Shown: positions 46,501 through 58,967, counted from the first letter of the stretch. The stretch: DNA of 64,000 nucleotides from Anthoceros angustus (GCA_010909165.1 MU008158.1:3249478-3313477); one strand, 5' to 3'. Translations and numbers: made by a program. Notes: generated by a model not told the origin, from the letters alone.

Positions 46501-49500
46501 TTTCTGTCTGTTCACTGCTCTTCTTTTTGTTCAAAATAGTTCTGATAGTAAGAGGCAGCAGGAAAGGGGAAAACAGACAGCAGTGGCTCAGCAATGGAGC
46601 GGTCTGTTGTGAGCGGAGAATCAGTATGTATGTATGCAGCTCTCAAAAACCTTGTCCTCATTGTCCAACAAATTGATCTGGGGATATCAAGCAAGCCAGT
46701 GTCTGTGAATCTGGAAAGCAGTGGTTCTAAGGAACTATTTAGAAACAGCAGTGCAGGTGACATAAGGGAATTAGAGATGGAGGTAGATTTTGCAGATGGC
46801 TTGCATGTTGCAAACCTGAAGATTCTTCGAGGAAGTGATGGTGTAATAGAGGTATGGTTCTTTTAAGAACTCGTTTATAGCAAGTGCGCCACTGTGTACA
46901 ATCACTTACTTCTCAGAGTCTTTCATATGTTTCTCTCTGCCACATGTTAGGTTTTTGTCCTTACAAGATATGCTCTTCAAAATCAAAGTGAAGTGTCGCT
47001 TTGCTATAGTGCTCCCACGAAGAAGTCATCACAGTGGTATGTCAGTTGAAATTACCTTGGTTTTTTTTGCAGCATTTTATCGTGGATGAGATTGATTGTG
47101 TTATGCACCGTGTTGAATTTTGATTGAAGGGGATTGCGCAAGTTGAAGGACCAGAGCATGGAGTGGCCTTCAGACAGTGAGATCTTACATTTGGCGCCTC
47201 GAACCCGAGTATCTTGGCTCAACAGGTATGAATACACTGTTTTTGCAAGAATCTGAAGAGTGGCGCTCTGACATGGTGGAGGAGGTTGAAGAACTTGATC
47301 AATAATGTGATATCAGGTTCATAACCTTGGTACTGCTACTAAACTGAAGCCTGTTTGGATGTTCATCTGGGATCCAGATCAAACAGAGTGCTCATCAGGA
47401 GGCAAGAACCAAATGCCGACACAGCAGTCCTTGATTTGGAATCTCTATCTGGTGCAATGGAAATTAGCCTGGGTGTTCAGAAGTCCGACACCTCTGAAGA
47501 GCTTGTCCAGCTCGGTGTCAAGCTGCAGTTGCCATCAGCAGCTGCTGTCGATCCTACTAACGTAATACAGTTTGTGCCAAGATATGTGATTGTTAATGAG
47601 TCTGCGAAGGAAATATGTGTTTGCCAAGATGGCTTTCAGGTGAGAAAACTTGAACTTATGAGCATTTTGATGGCCTGTTTGAAGTCCAAATGATCAGAGC
47701 TCTGATTCAGGGATGTCAATTGATTGTTCAAGTGTGATATCCATGAGTAATGGTGTGCAGGATGAAAGTTCTGCCATCCTGGTCCTGGATCCGGGAGAAC
47801 GGACAGCTTTGCATGCACAAGTTTTACCAAATGACAGAGGAAGGTCCCATACAAAGGAAGGGAAAGACTGTGGAAATGACTTGCTTTTGTCTGTACGATT
47901 CCGGCCAAGGGAAAGTTGTTGGGATTGGTCTGGGCCCGTTTGCTCTGCATCACTGGGAACTTTCTGGCTGAAGATCAGAAGTCGAAGTGAGGAGTTGCGT
48001 AGCACTGAAAATGGGTCGTCTGTTAGGCAAAAGAAAGAGACAGGATTCTGGTTTGCTGTAGCGGACTGTCAGGAAGAGTCAGCCTCGTTGGTGATGCGGT
48101 TCCGTGCGCAATCTGCAGCTGCTGCACCGTATCGAGTTGAGAATGCACTGCACTCAGATTCCATTTCGTACCAGCAAAAGGTTTGTGAAAGGAATCGCAA
48201 GCCTTTTCGAGTTTCCCGTGAGAACTGTAGGACAGGGCCATGTATTTTGCGCAGTAGTGTTAAGACTCTTCAGTTTTCCCTCTCAAATAGTCACGCTTAT
48301 TTCAGGATTGGGTGGCAATGCAGGGCCTGAATGCCTCAGACACACTCAGACCAGGGGCATCAGCCCCATATGCGTGGGATGATCTAAGCCTACCACGGAA
48401 ACTCGTGGTTACTGTTACAGGTGAACTTGAGTACTGTTTCAAGTCACGAACTGATGGGTTGGGTAGAGCTTCGAGCATTGATAAGTCTCAACTTTCACAC
48501 GGGGCGGCTGACTTTTGTCTGTTGGGGTTCCTTCAGGTACACAACTTTCCCACGAAATCAACCTGGACAAAGTGAGACCTTGGAAGCTCTTCCGGGCTTC
48601 AAGGCAAAAGAGGCAGTTCACCCTGCAGCTTCCATTTCAACAACAACTACAAAGTATCCTGGATGATGATGATGATGATGATTATGATAACTCCAGCGTA
48701 TCGGGGGCATTTGATGTGGGCTATGAAGTCTATGCAGAGGGCACTACTCGTGTTCTTCGGATCAGCGAGCAAGTTGATACGTCTGAGTCTCAATGGGATT
48801 TGAAAAAGTCCATTCCTCAGACAGAATTGCAGCTCAAAGTACCCTTACTTGCATTGATTTTGGTCGAGCCTGAAAAACAGGTCCGGATTGTATTTGAAGC
48901 TGAGAACGTTTGGGGAATTTCTGGAGGTTCTTTATGTCCTACTTCAGTGGATTGGTTTGCTTTCGTATACTGTACTTTCTTCTGCATCAGTGCTTAATGT
49001 TTTCTTCTATCACTTGTTGTATCCAGCTGCCAAATGAGGTTGAGAAAGGTGTCATGCAGTCACCCATAATATCCCCCCGGATGACTGGTGTAGTTCTCCA
49101 AGTGGGTGTCACTTCTCACAGCACAGTCTGCCAGCTTAAGGCTCAGGTGAGCTGTTATGTTTGCTTAAAATGTGATCCGTAACAGTGCAGGCTTTGCCTC
49201 CACATTCACGTATGTTGATCCAGAATTAGCTCACTAGGTTTTAACGTCAGGAGATGGCTGATTTGAGATTTGAACTTGCTGCAGCGATTAGATGTGGACG
49301 TGAAATGGCAAGGAGCCCCTTTTGCGGCAATGTTACGGGTCCATGGTCAAGACCGCTTCACCAAGGACTGTGTGTTTCATTTTGCAGCAGTTGTGTCCAA
49401 CAAAGTATACCGTCCAATGCATGTCAGATACGCATCTCTTCTGCTCCAGGTGCGTTTGTGGGATTACTCATCGTTTTGCAAAAGCAATGTTTTAGTTTGC

Positions 49501-51887
49501 CAGCCTTGTGTCAGTGCCTGATGTACTCGTAGGTTTCATAATACTGTATTCTGTGCAGGCAATGGACTTAAATCTGGATGAAGAAACATTGATGAAGCTG
49601 GCACCCTTTTATAGAAGCTCACTTGCTGACTCAAGTGCCCCCAGTCGTCAATTCTATTTTGATCGACTGGAGATACATCCAATTAAGGTTGTGAGATAGC
49701 TGTCATGACTTCGATACGGGCTTTCCTGTGAGACGTGGCTCTAAAATTTCTGGATCTACAGATTGTTGGAAGCTTCATTCCTGGCAACCCACAGGCTGAC
49801 TACACATCAGCACAAGAAACTCTTCGAGCACTCTTGCACTCCGTGATCAAGGTAAGGGAATGCATTCATCTTCAACTAAATGGATTGGGGACATGAGGAG
49901 GGTTTTGATCCATGCTTGCTTGACTTGCAGATACCATCAGTCCGAGGGAGGACTGTGGAATTAAATGGTGTCCTTCTGTCACACGCTCTGCTTACTTACA
50001 AACAGCTGGCTCTGAAGTGTGCGCAGCACTACTCCTGGTATGACTGAATGCTAAGTAAACTGATTTGCAACTTTTTGGTTATTCAATACTGGAGAAACTT
50101 AAGGGCATCTTATCACTGTATTGTCCCTTTTGCAGGTATGCCATGAGAGGAATATACATGGCCCGGGGAAGTGAGCTCTTACCACCAGCGTTTGCATCTC
50201 TGTTCGACGACACAGCTGCAGCATCTCTTGATGTGTTCTTCGACCCATCAAGCGGTTCTATTGACTTTCAAGGCCTGACTTTAGGTGTAGAGCTTACTCC
50301 TCGAGTTCTTTCTTTTGTTGATGTTTTGGGATGAGTTCACCATCTTGGCATTCATGAGGAACGCCATGGGATATGTCGCAAGGAGCTGACTGCGTTCCTG
50401 CTGGTGGGTAAATGTAGGCATGTTCAGCCTGCTCAGTAAAGGTATGTTACGGCAGGGGCAAGGAGGAACTCGACGGTACCTGGGTGATCTTGAGAAGACG
50501 GTGAGGATCTAATGCCGTCATCTTGAATTAAGGCTATCTTCCTTTTCACCCACTAAAGAGCTTTCAGAAGTTAAGTTGCTCGCGGAGCTTATCTGTTGGA
50601 ATGCATTGGTTGCAGATGAAGTCGGCCGGTTCCAATCTTCTATTTGCTGTGGTTACTGAGGTTTCAGATAATGTTTTGAAAGGTGCGGAGGCCAATGGTT
50701 TGGATGGCATGGTAAGACCCCCAGACGTCGCAAGTAGTTTTTTGTAGAATGCTGTACTAAGTATTTCGCCCCCTGCTCTGGATCAAGGAGTCGCAGTGTC
50801 TTTTATTATCTCTTGATACAGTTTGAGGAACATGTGTGTAGCAAGAAGTCTGAAGTGTGGTATCAATTGATCAGGTGACTGGTTTCCGGAGGGGAATTCT
50901 GAACGTTGCCATGGAGCCATCCCTTCTACGTAGTGCAGTTGTGAAAGGTGGCTCGACCAGGCAGATCAAACTGGACCGCAGTGTTGGGATGGATGAGGTA
51001 CTAAAATCATGCCAGCTTTCCTACTCAAGAGGACCGTTTTCCTTGTTTGTGTTTTGCTGTTTCATGGATTGGTGGACATGTGGTTGCAGGTTTATGTCGA
51101 AGGATACCTTCAGGGAATGCTTGATGTCAGATTCAAACAAGACTACTTAAGGGTGAAAGTCGTTGATGATCAGGTAACATCATGTTGTCCAGGGAGCCGG
51201 GATTGTGTGCCATGTGCGCAGTTCTTTTGCAAATGATCCAGTGGGAATCGCCATTCGTTTAGGTGACCTTGAAGAATCTTCCCCCCAATAGCTCTCTGAT
51301 AGAGGAGGTCATGGAGACTGTGAAAAGCTTTCTCATTGGAGAAGGTCTTCTCTCTGAGGGGTCGCACGTGGCCGGCTTTCGGTCGATGAGGCGCTTACAA
51401 GGAGGAAATGTGATGTCCTTTTCCAGCTTTGTGAATGCTGTTGCTGTGCAATACCAAATTGGCCCACGAGCTTTGCTTTTTCTCACAGAACATCGGAATG
51501 CAGGAGAGGCGGCTTGGTCCAGCAGTGTTTGCTCTTACAGAGCAACTTCTTGTCATTATAGCAGTCCGCATGCTGAGAAATCAGGCGAAAAAAGCAATCC
51601 ACAAGCTTGCAGGGGAGCCGAGAAACGATTCTAGTGAGGAAGGGGGTTCAACATCGGGTGTGCCCAAACGTCAGGAGGCTCGTGAAGCTTCTTCGTCGGA
51701 ATCTCCACATCAGGAGGATACTGACGATTCGATACAAGGGCAGGTTGGACGCAACATTCCAAAGGCCATGTCCAAGTTTGTGCTGTCGAGTGCTGTAGCA
51801 TACGTAGATGGTAGGGTGTGCAGGCACATCCCCAATGCTTTCCTTCGGAGAATTGTCAGCGGTTTTCTGCTTAGTTTCATTGAGTAG
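37585..51887 (+). CDS. SHBY: SHRUBBY-type VPS13 bridge-like lipid-transfer protein
   Basis: A 14.3-kb gene with at least two dozen exons; exon 1 is 37585-37877 and the large exon 2 is 37963-40851. VPS13 proteins form long grooves that move lipids between membranes at contact sites; the SHRUBBY branch in plants affects root patterning. The N-terminus is a chorein-like domain (LSGWVAGNVETACDLNLRG, LRPR). A coiled coil follows (about 39030-39190, LQSQLEEMERDLPIEA). The adaptor (SHR-binding) region spans roughly 45.7-48.9 kb. The C-terminus matches SHRUBBY closely: SLDVFFDPSSG, GTRRYLGDLEKT, GAEANGLDGMVTGFRRG, VYVEGYLQGMLD, LRVKVVDDQVTLKNLPP and VAYVDGRVCRHIPN to the stop at 51885-51887. The start MGIRDSV was chosen by alignment with the family. 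Interior exon ends were not all resolved. Confidence 0.9.
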
Positions 51888-51912
51888 ATATTGTGTATTT
51901 TTCAACTTTTCA

Positions 51913-51918
51913 AATAAA
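51913..51918 (+). terminator. AATAAA poly(A) signal after the VPS13-like gene
   Basis: A canonical AATAAA lies 26 bases after the stop codon and only 44 bases before the next ATG, so 3' processing would fall in or near the leader of the next gene. Confidence 0.5.
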
Positions 51919-51961
51919 GGCTGGTGAACGAGGGACTGTTTCGATGAGGCTACCGTGAGCC

Positions 51962-52706
51962 ATGGCCTCCACAGCGTGGCAGCTTCCGAGATCAAATGTG
52001 TGGTCGAACCAGCCATTGCGCTTATCCAAGCTGCATGCCTCGCCTCCCCTGCAGCTGCGGTGGAAGTCGCTGGCTCGGGGTTTGATCATAATGGCAGCGC
52101 AGAATGTGGAGAAGGAGCAAGCGGAACGGGCCACTGGAGTTCTCTTCGTATGCCTTGGAAATATCTGCCGAAGTCCTGCTGCCGAAGCCATCTTCCGACG
52201 GTGTGTGGAGAAGAGAGGCCTGGAATCCAGCTTCGCCATTGATTCTGCGGGAACGATAGGCTATCACGAGGGCAATCCGGCAGATTCCAGGATGAGGGAG
52301 GCTGCCAGGAGGCGAGCAGTGAACATCACGTCCATCTCCAGGCGCATTCGCCCAAGCGACTTCGAGCAGTTTGATCACATACTGGCCATGGACAAGAGCA
52401 ACAGAGCCGACATCCTTAAGGCGTATCAGGCCTGGAATAAGCAGGGAGCATTGCCACCCATATCCGATGACAAGGTCAGGCTTATGTGTGACTACTGTAA
52501 CAAGCACACGCTAGACGAAGTTCCAGATCCCTATTATGGCGGCCCTGCAGGGTTCGAGAAGGTGAGCAACTGCAGCTGCAGCATAAGTTGTATTTGTCAT
52601 GGTCGCCGACTTTCTGACCTTCCAACTGCCACTGGTACTGTGTCAGGTATTAGACTTGCTTGAGGATGCTTGCGAAGGCTTCCTGGACTCCGTGGTGGGG
52701 CATTGA
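51962..52706 (+). CDS. Low-molecular-weight protein-tyrosine phosphatase, 219 aa
   Basis: Two exons, 51962-52561 and 52647-52706, joining in frame. The signature P-loop is VLFVCLGNICRSPAAEAIF with catalytic Cys and Arg (C-x5-R-S); the general-acid loop is VPDPYYGG. The protein ends VLDLLEDACEGFLDSVVGH. The first 60 residues are Ser/Arg-rich and poor in acids, which fits a plastid or mitochondrial transit peptide, as in plant homologues. An internal ATG at 52091 (MAAQNVEKEQ) could give a cytosolic form. The start codon lies only 74 bases after the stop of the VPS13-like gene on the same strand. Confidence 0.93.
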
Positions 52707-53019
52707 GAGAATTGTTAGTTATTCTTGTCTAAAACGTTGCAAGCGAGCTAAACATTTTAGACATTTTCGTTCATGTCTTAATTGCCAACCATTCACGAGG
52801 AGCATAATGCCTTCACAAGTTTTTCAAGTTTTAATAGGTAGAGTACTCTTGAATCGCCATGGTGCACCACCGGGTGTGCACGCTACTGAGTTCGGCAATG
52901 TGGGATGATCTGCCATATCAAGTGCGGAAAGGCATATTGTACACCAGACACTGCCCGTAGCCGTAGCCGATACCGGTGACGCCTGGCTACCTATATATGT
53001 ATTCGCAGTGAGAGAGAGA

Positions 53020-53174
53020 GACGATATGGATTATGGCATGGATATGAGATTGGGCGAGGTGGGGCTCTCCCGACGATATGGATTATGGCATGGATATGAG
53101 TTTGGTCGAGGTGGGGCTCTCCCGACGATATGGATTATGGCAAGGATATGAGATTGGGCGAGGTGGGGCTCTCC
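53020..53174 (+). repeat. Three tandem copies of a 52-bp unit
   Basis: Units start GACGATATGGATTATGGCAT and end GAGGTGGGGCTCTCC. Three copies at 52-bp spacing differ by only a few substitutions. Confidence 0.95.
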
Positions 53175-54161
53175 AGCCTCGCCTTCTGAGCGACTTATTT
53201 GAGCTCAAACGATGGACGACATATTATTGTGTGAGAAATCGACTTATCTGAGTCTTTCACCCGAAAAAAATTGAGTGACAGACGAGCGGTGGATGCTTGA
53301 ACTGAAGAACAGACCCAGGACGTGGTCAAAGTAGCACACTTTTATTACCCAGTGCTAAAGCCCCCAGCTTGGCTTGGGGTTTTGGCTTGTGTGTATGTAA
53401 AGAATTTCTCATGTCTTAATTAGATTAACTGTCAAGCAACTTTTTCATTTGAGGGAACAAGCTTTCACCTTACAATTGGTAGTCTAGGTCTGTCGGCCAT
53501 TTTTTTTGTCCATCCACATCGGCTGTATGCTGAGTTTGGCAATGTGGGACCCGAATAATTTGTCATATCAAGTGTGGAAAGGCTTCAATCACTATATACT
53601 TCCATCTTGGCCACCATGCAGTACCACATATGAAACAAAGATATCACATGCACATGAACACTGCCTCGCAACCTCAGCCTCCGTGAGGCCACTACGTTCC
53701 CTCAATTTCTTTTTGTAGCGAATTGGGAATGGGCAAGCGTTCGTGTTCATGGACTCTATTTGTGGTGGATCAGGAATGACAAACCATCCATCGATTCGCA
53801 CTCAATACTAGCATCTACATAATATGTGTATCACACTCTTAAGACATCCAACTACCTATATACAAATAGGACGCATTTTTCTTGATATTAATGCCCAAAA
53901 GCTACTCATACTAGGATTATCATTTTTTATAGTTATTTTTAAATATGAGCACATATTTCTGTATATTTTTGGAATGAGTCACTATCCTTTTAGTCCCTTG
54001 TTTAATACAAGTTTGCGAGATTGCTACTCGGTGCAATAGTAACAACAATTTTATTTATGTATACTAGAATGAAAGAAAACCACAATAGGATTGAAATTGT
54101 ACAAGCCTAAAGCGGTAGACACACTCAACATTCATCTAGCTTTGATTTCTCCTTTATGGTT

Positions 54162-54294
54162 GGCTTTATGAGTTTGGTGACTATTTATATTTATCCTCGT
54201 GGAAAGGCTGAGAGCTCAAGTTGAGATGGCTCTATGAGTTTGGTGACTATTTACATTTATCCTCGTGAAAAGGGTGAGAGCTCAAATTGAGACT
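54162..54294 (+). repeat. Two tandem copies of a 66-bp unit
   Basis: GGCTTTATGAGTTTGGTGAC and the following bases to GAGAGCTCAAGTTGAGA recur 66 bases later with few changes. Confidence 0.9.
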
Positions 54295-54370
54295 TTGTGG
54301 ATACTTTTCCCAAGTTTACACAACATGGCTCATTGAAAAAATTTGAATAAACTCAATATCTCAATAAACT

Positions 54371-54508
54371 CTACATGCTCGTATTTTTATGTATCCAAGA
54401 TCAAGATGCAAGGTGGTAAAAAACTCATTCGAATGAATTCTACATGCCGATATTTTTATATATCCAAGATCATGGTGCAATGTGGTAAGAAACAACTCCA
54501 AGTTCTTA
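54371..54508 (+). repeat. Two tandem copies of a 69-bp unit
   Basis: CTACATGCTCGTATTTTTAT, ATCCAAGATCAAGATGCAA and GTGGTAAAAAAC recur 69 bases later with modest divergence. Confidence 0.85.
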
Positions 54509-55679
54509 AAAATCTTTTACACTTTTCATAAAAGAGGTCACTTGCTTGTAGCACATTTGTGCGACGAGAGAAAAACGAAGTTCAACAGAGAACATTGCTT
54601 AGAGCACATTTGTCCAATGGTGTCATAGGAAAGACTTTGCAAAAAGCCCTTGCAAAAAAGACCACACAACTACTTTTTGGGAGCTTGATCATTGAAAAAC
54701 AAGTACAAATGTATTCATAGAGAAATAGGGTGATCATTTTGGGCTTCATTTTGAACAACTAACAACACACCTTGTGCCATGGTTTCTTAAGAAACTTGTC
54801 CCAATAAGTTGTCTTAAGAAGGAATGAACTCGAGAGGGCTTGAGCTCATCGTCATTAAAACGTTTAAAATGTTTAAAACATTCGAAATGTGGATGTTGCT
54901 CGATAATTTTTAAGATAACATATTTCTTTAGGGTTTCTCTCATCATATAATCAATGATCTATTTATACGGATTTGCACTTGGCAATAACTCAGGCTAAGG
55001 GGATATTAACCTTGAAACTAAAAAAGTACTCAAATAAAGTATTTGAGAGGCGACTTACTCCATATTTTGGTATAAGACCAAATCTAGTGAAGGGTGAAGT
55101 TGGCTTCATAGTGTTCATAGTACATTTGTATTTTTATTTTTTTCAATAAAAAATTATATCTATTTAAAATGTGCAAGAAAATTTCAAGAATCTTAGAAAC
55201 TTATATTAAGCTTCTACATATTTGTTCACAAATGTTTGATCGCAACAGGTCAACTTTAAACAAGAACTCAAGCTAAGTTGAAGATGTAGCCTCTTAGTCC
55301 TCGTGGTTGCTATGTCTTCTTCTAGCATATGTAATTGGTTCACGTGGCTTATCTTCTTTATCTAGCTTGACTACATGCTGGTCGGTTACTTATTAAAGCA
55401 TGAAGATTTGTATACGATTGCAACGTGTTTGTAGTTGGCTAATCTTCTTACCGTGTTGCTGTATGATCTTGATGTGAGTGCCCTTTCGATCCCATTGTGC
55501 ACTTGATAAGCATGTGCACCACAAAAAGGTGCACATTTACAACCTAAAAGCTTAATTTTAAAAGAGAATAATAAGCAAAGAGACTAAAGTGTGCTAAGTT
55601 TTCATGCCAATAGCACACACGCGTAAAAATCGTCTTAGGGCTTAAGGAAGAAAGTCTGCTTTAAGCAGTTACTTTGGAA

Positions 55680-56100
55680 ATGTTGTAAGCCTCCATATAA
55701 AAGGAGATGAGGCTAGCCCTGGAGAAGCATCTTGTAATCCTAGCATGGGGAGCTACACTCTCAAGGATAGGACTGTGGTGCCTAGAGGCCTTGGGAGCCT
55801 AGAGTGTGAGCATGTCTAGAAGGATCCTAGCACTCGGGAGCTACACTCTTGTGAGGATAGAACTGTGGTGCCTAGAGGCCTTGGGAGCCTAGAGTGTGAG
55901 CGTGTGCTAGAGGAGAGCTGTTGAGGACGAGATCGAGGGGAGAGAGGTAAGCTCCTAGCTTAGGTAAAGATGGGGAGCTCTCTCTGATCTCTCATGTATT
56001 CTTGTTGACTCTTGCTGGAATAAATAGCAGCGGCAGACCGTCCCGTGGAAGCACGGGGGGCTACTTGGAGGCTTCCACGGGACGGAGGCCTAGTGCTGGT
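55680..56100 (+). mobile_element. LTR-like segment (possible solo LTR)
   Basis: A TATAAAAG at 55696-55703, a duplicated 88-bp transcribed-type region (55746-55908, GAGCTACACTCT to GGGAGCCTAGAGTGTGAG) and AATAAA at 56019-56024 have the order TATA box, R region, poly(A) signal seen in plant LTRs. The exact LTR ends, target-site duplication and internal genes were not found, so this stays tentative. Confidence 0.3.
56038..56085. repeat. 15-bp perfect inverted repeat, 18-base loop
   Basis: CCGTCCCGTGGAAGC (56038-56052) and GCTTCCACGGGACGG (56071-56085) are exact complements. It sits 13 bases after the AATAAA of the LTR-like segment. Confidence 0.95.
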
Positions 56101-56290
56101 GTTTGGTGATGTTTTTGTGCTAACTGCGTGACTGCCCCACCTCCCTGAAAAGAGGGTGTTACTAAAACAGTCTTTATCGATAAAAAACAAATTAGTTAAT
56201 AAAAATCCGTTAAAAAAATCTACATATAGTCTCCCTCCGTTGCCCATAAAAATACGGAATCTTTGTAAGTATGCTAACAACTTGTTACTG

Positions 56291-56322
56291 TGAAAAGACG
56301 GTCTTGTGAAAAGACGGTCTTG
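56291..56322 (+). repeat. Perfect 16-bp tandem duplication
   Basis: TGAAAAGACGGTCTTG occurs twice without spacer. Confidence 0.95.
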
Positions 56323-57210
56323 AGATACTGGCCTGACGCACTTCCTACAGGCCTCTAACAGATAAAAGGGACAAGACTCCCCTCCTGTTAATGCCGAGGG
56401 TTCAGATCTTTCAAGCAATGACTCACGACATTGATACAACTCGGCAACTGACTGGATAAAACGACAGACCGCTGATGGTGCGCTTATCCTTGATGCAGGA
56501 CGAGGAAAAATGGGGATCCCCCATATGCTCGGCCTGTAGACACATACCTTGATCACGGTCAGCACAATTTTTCAGCATAAACACACACTAGACATCACGG
56601 ATGATGGCATCTCTCATTCACACATATCGATACGACACAGGAGTCTACCCTCTTGGCCGTCACCCAGGCTGGCGAAGGCATACCTCCGCCACACAGTTGC
56701 TCGTGTTGATAAGTTTCCCCGCTTACCACGCTCTCTTGCCTAAGTTTCCGTTGCTGATTACAGACCTCTTCCCTTCTTCACATTACCATCTGAGGTAAAG
56801 TAGACCGGACTTAACAGCATCCATCAGTTAAACTACCTACCCTTTTCCGCAAAATTGCAAAGTCTAATGAGCTCATGGAAACTTACGTGACCGGAGCCAA
56901 CCTTTTGACTGGAAAAGGTCTGCCTTTCACACCCGGGTCGATGTTGATTCAAAACTACGAGGATGATACACCTACTATATCAGATTTAATTTAACTAGGG
57001 AGAAAAGTATGTCGAGAGCAGAGCAAATCTGAACTCTTGAGCCCCTCAGGCAATGGAATATTCAGTAGGAGGGCAGTGCACGACCAGGACAGCCAGTTAC
57101 CGTCCGTAATTGACTCCAGCTCCGGCCAGCAAGTGGCCGCCTACAAGCAGCCCTCCCCTTTGAATGGATGAATAGAAAAATAAGGGCCAGTAAGATACCC
57201 CTACCCTACG

Positions 57211-58380
57211 TCATGTGGAGGCCGGTGTGACTGCTTTGGCCTTGGACTGCTGTTGGAGAAGGGAGTTGAAAATGGCGAATGACACCCAAGCATCCATGCA
57301 CGCATATCGCAACTGGGCTGGGTCCAGCACTCGCTTCGCCCAGTTACTCATCGTCACCTTCTTCGGTTTGGCCATGTCAAAATTGATCACCCTTCTGGCC
57401 AGCTTCTTCAGGCCGATGTTTTTCACGGCCGCCAGGCTTGTCAGCTCCACCTCGCCCTGGCACCGCAATCCGTAGTCTCGCAGCAGCTTCGATGTGTCTC
57501 CGGTGATGCCCACCCCGCCCAGTTTCTTCTCCGGATCCTCCAAAAACGCCACCAGCGCTTGGGGCATGGAGTCCAGGAACAACATCTGCACTATCAAGCA
57601 CTCGCCTGCCGCCGATATCTGCAGCACCGCCAGCTTGTTGTCGGGCGCACCTTTCTGGTAATTAGGCTTCCACTCTGCGTCCAGCCCGAAATGGCTTCCG
57701 CTCTGCTTCCGCACCCACTCATCCACCACGGCTGCCTCCCTTGTCAGAGTCACCGCCACGTTGTTCTTGTACACCCGAACGTGCGTCTGGACCGTGCTAC
57801 AACCAGGCGCCGGCCAGTACATGGCATTCCTGAATGTCCTCGGGTCTGCCTTGGTCCGGCTGGGCCACGCCCCGCTATCTGACCACCCCTGCCCAGGTTG
57901 CAGGGCTCCTCCGCCCTCGATGGCCTCCTCCACCACCTCATCACCGTCCGAATCCGAATCCGAGGACCCATCGGCCGCCGCCGGATGCTGCGACACCAGC
58001 TCTCGCTGCACGTACCGCAACACCCTCTCCCTCACAGCCTCCGCTTCCGCCCATTCCTCCTCCTCCGCGGGGTCCTGCGCCTCCCCATTCGCGTGCCGCA
58101 TACTATCGGGCTCTGCCTGCTCAACCGCCTGCGACACCCCACCATCGGCGGCCCTCAACCTCTTGCGGCAACCGCTGCCCTCCAGCTCCGGCTTCCCTTT
58201 CGCCAGCCCTACTCCAGCCCGTGCGTCTCTGGACGCCTTCCCCCTTCGCCTCTTCTTGCCACAACGATCTTCCGTCGGCAGAGCAGCCCTGACAAAGCCG
58301 CTGCCTTGTCTGAGGCAACTTGGAGCTGCATCACTGCTGCCCCTCCACTCCCCAGCCATGCTGTACTCACGACCGGGCAT
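57211..58380 (-). CDS. WRN-type 3'-5' exonuclease-domain protein, 389 aa, intronless
   Basis: A single exon from the ATG at 58380 (MPGREYSM; the next ATG is at 58359). The C-terminal half is a DEDDy exonuclease as in the Werner exonuclease family. Exo I is FGLDAEWKP (Asp and Glu), Exo II is GVGITGDTSKLLRDYG (Asp), and Exo III is LRYACMDAWVSF (Tyr-x3-Asp), so all metal-binding acids are present. The N-terminal half is a long low-complexity region with basic clusters (KKRRRGK, a possible nuclear signal) and acidic runs (DGSSDSDSDGDEVVEEA). There is no helicase domain, as in plant WRNexo. It is divergent from TAM41 with about 590 bases between start codons. Confidence 0.88.
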   Translation of the reverse strand: MPGREYSMAGEWRGSSDAAPSCLRQGSGFVRAALPTEDRCGKKRRRGKASRDARAGVGLAKGKPELEGSGCRKRLRAADGGVSQAVEQAEPDSMRHANGEAQDPAEEEEWAEAEAVRERVLRYVQRELVSQHPAAADGSSDSDSDGDEVVEEAIEGGGALQPGQGWSDSGAWPSRTKADPRTFRNAMYWPAPGCSTVQTHVRVYKNNVAVTLTREAAVVDEWVRKQSGSHFGLDAEWKPNYQKGAPDNKLAVLQISAAGECLIVQMLFLDSMPQALVAFLEDPEKKLGGVGITGDTSKLLRDYGLRCQGEVELTSLAAVKNIGLKKLARRVINFDMAKPKKVTMSNWAKRVLDPAQLRYACMDAWVSFAIFNSLLQQQSKAKAVTPAST

Positions 58381-58967
58381 GCTCCTCCAACCTCCAAACC
58401 CTCCACGATCCCTTACACTGTATAAGACCAATCATACAAAAGAAAGAAGCATCCGAGGTCCAGGGACCAAATTGCCTGCCTCACGCTCTGCACGTAGACT
58501 TGCGTCCCCGCAAATCGAAATGCCAAAGATTGAAGGATGAATCCCTAACTAAGCAAACATCGAACCCGTCTTGAATGCAACTGTCTGGCAGCAACCTTTG
58601 GCCCGCCCCCGACGCCCGCAGCTGCCCCCTCATCTCGCTCACAAACGCTCTAGGGTTTGCGACCTTGGAGAGGAGCCTGCGGGCTTGGAGGCGCTGGGCG
58701 CTGCCGACACAAGTTGTCACGACGTGAAGACTTGCCAGCATATATAGACCAGGTACGTGATAATCGAGGCGTGGACATCATCTGTAACTCGGTATCATTC
58801 CTGCTAAATACATATGTACTAATTAGGGCATTTTCCCGCCACCGTGGCCCTCGCTACTACAGGCCGCTGCGGCTGCCAACTGTTCAACCAGGCCGTGTGC
58901 AAAACGTCCGGGCCTGTGAGCTGACGGCTGATGAGAAAGGGGTTCCAATTTGGAGGAGCTTCAAGCC
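58381..58967. other. Bidirectional promoter region, WRN-like exonuclease and TAM41
   Basis: About 590 bases between divergent starts. A TATATA word for the plus-strand gene is at 58741-58746. On the minus strand ATTGG and TTATACA occur at about 58423-58433, close to the exonuclease start. A possible leader intron of TAM41 runs from a CAG/GTACGT donor at about 58751 to a CTACTACAG acceptor near 58860. Confidence 0.45.
58741..58746 (+). promoter_or_regulatory. TATA-box candidate for TAM41
   Basis: CATATATAGA about 220 bases before the chosen ATG; it would place transcription start near 58770. It competes with the reading of a leader intron starting at about 58752. Confidence 0.35.

Larger units (their letters stand above)
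52707..57210. other. AT-rich gene-free intergenic region
   Basis: About 4.5 kb with no supportable gene. It contains many small tandem duplications and an LTR-like segment (listed). A diverged 60-bp segment occurs twice: at about 52875-52935 and 53520-53585 (GGCAATGTGGGA, CCATATCAAGTGCGGAAAGGC). The 201-codon frame at 55960-56565 (minus) matches nothing known. Confidence 0.6.

Noticed and set aside
55960-56565. 201-codon minus-strand frame
   Set aside because: No recognisable motif; it crosses the inverted repeat and the 16-bp tandem duplication.
57761-58540. 259-codon plus-strand Pro/Ser-rich frame
   Set aside because: Antisense of the exonuclease N-terminal region; low complexity and no family.
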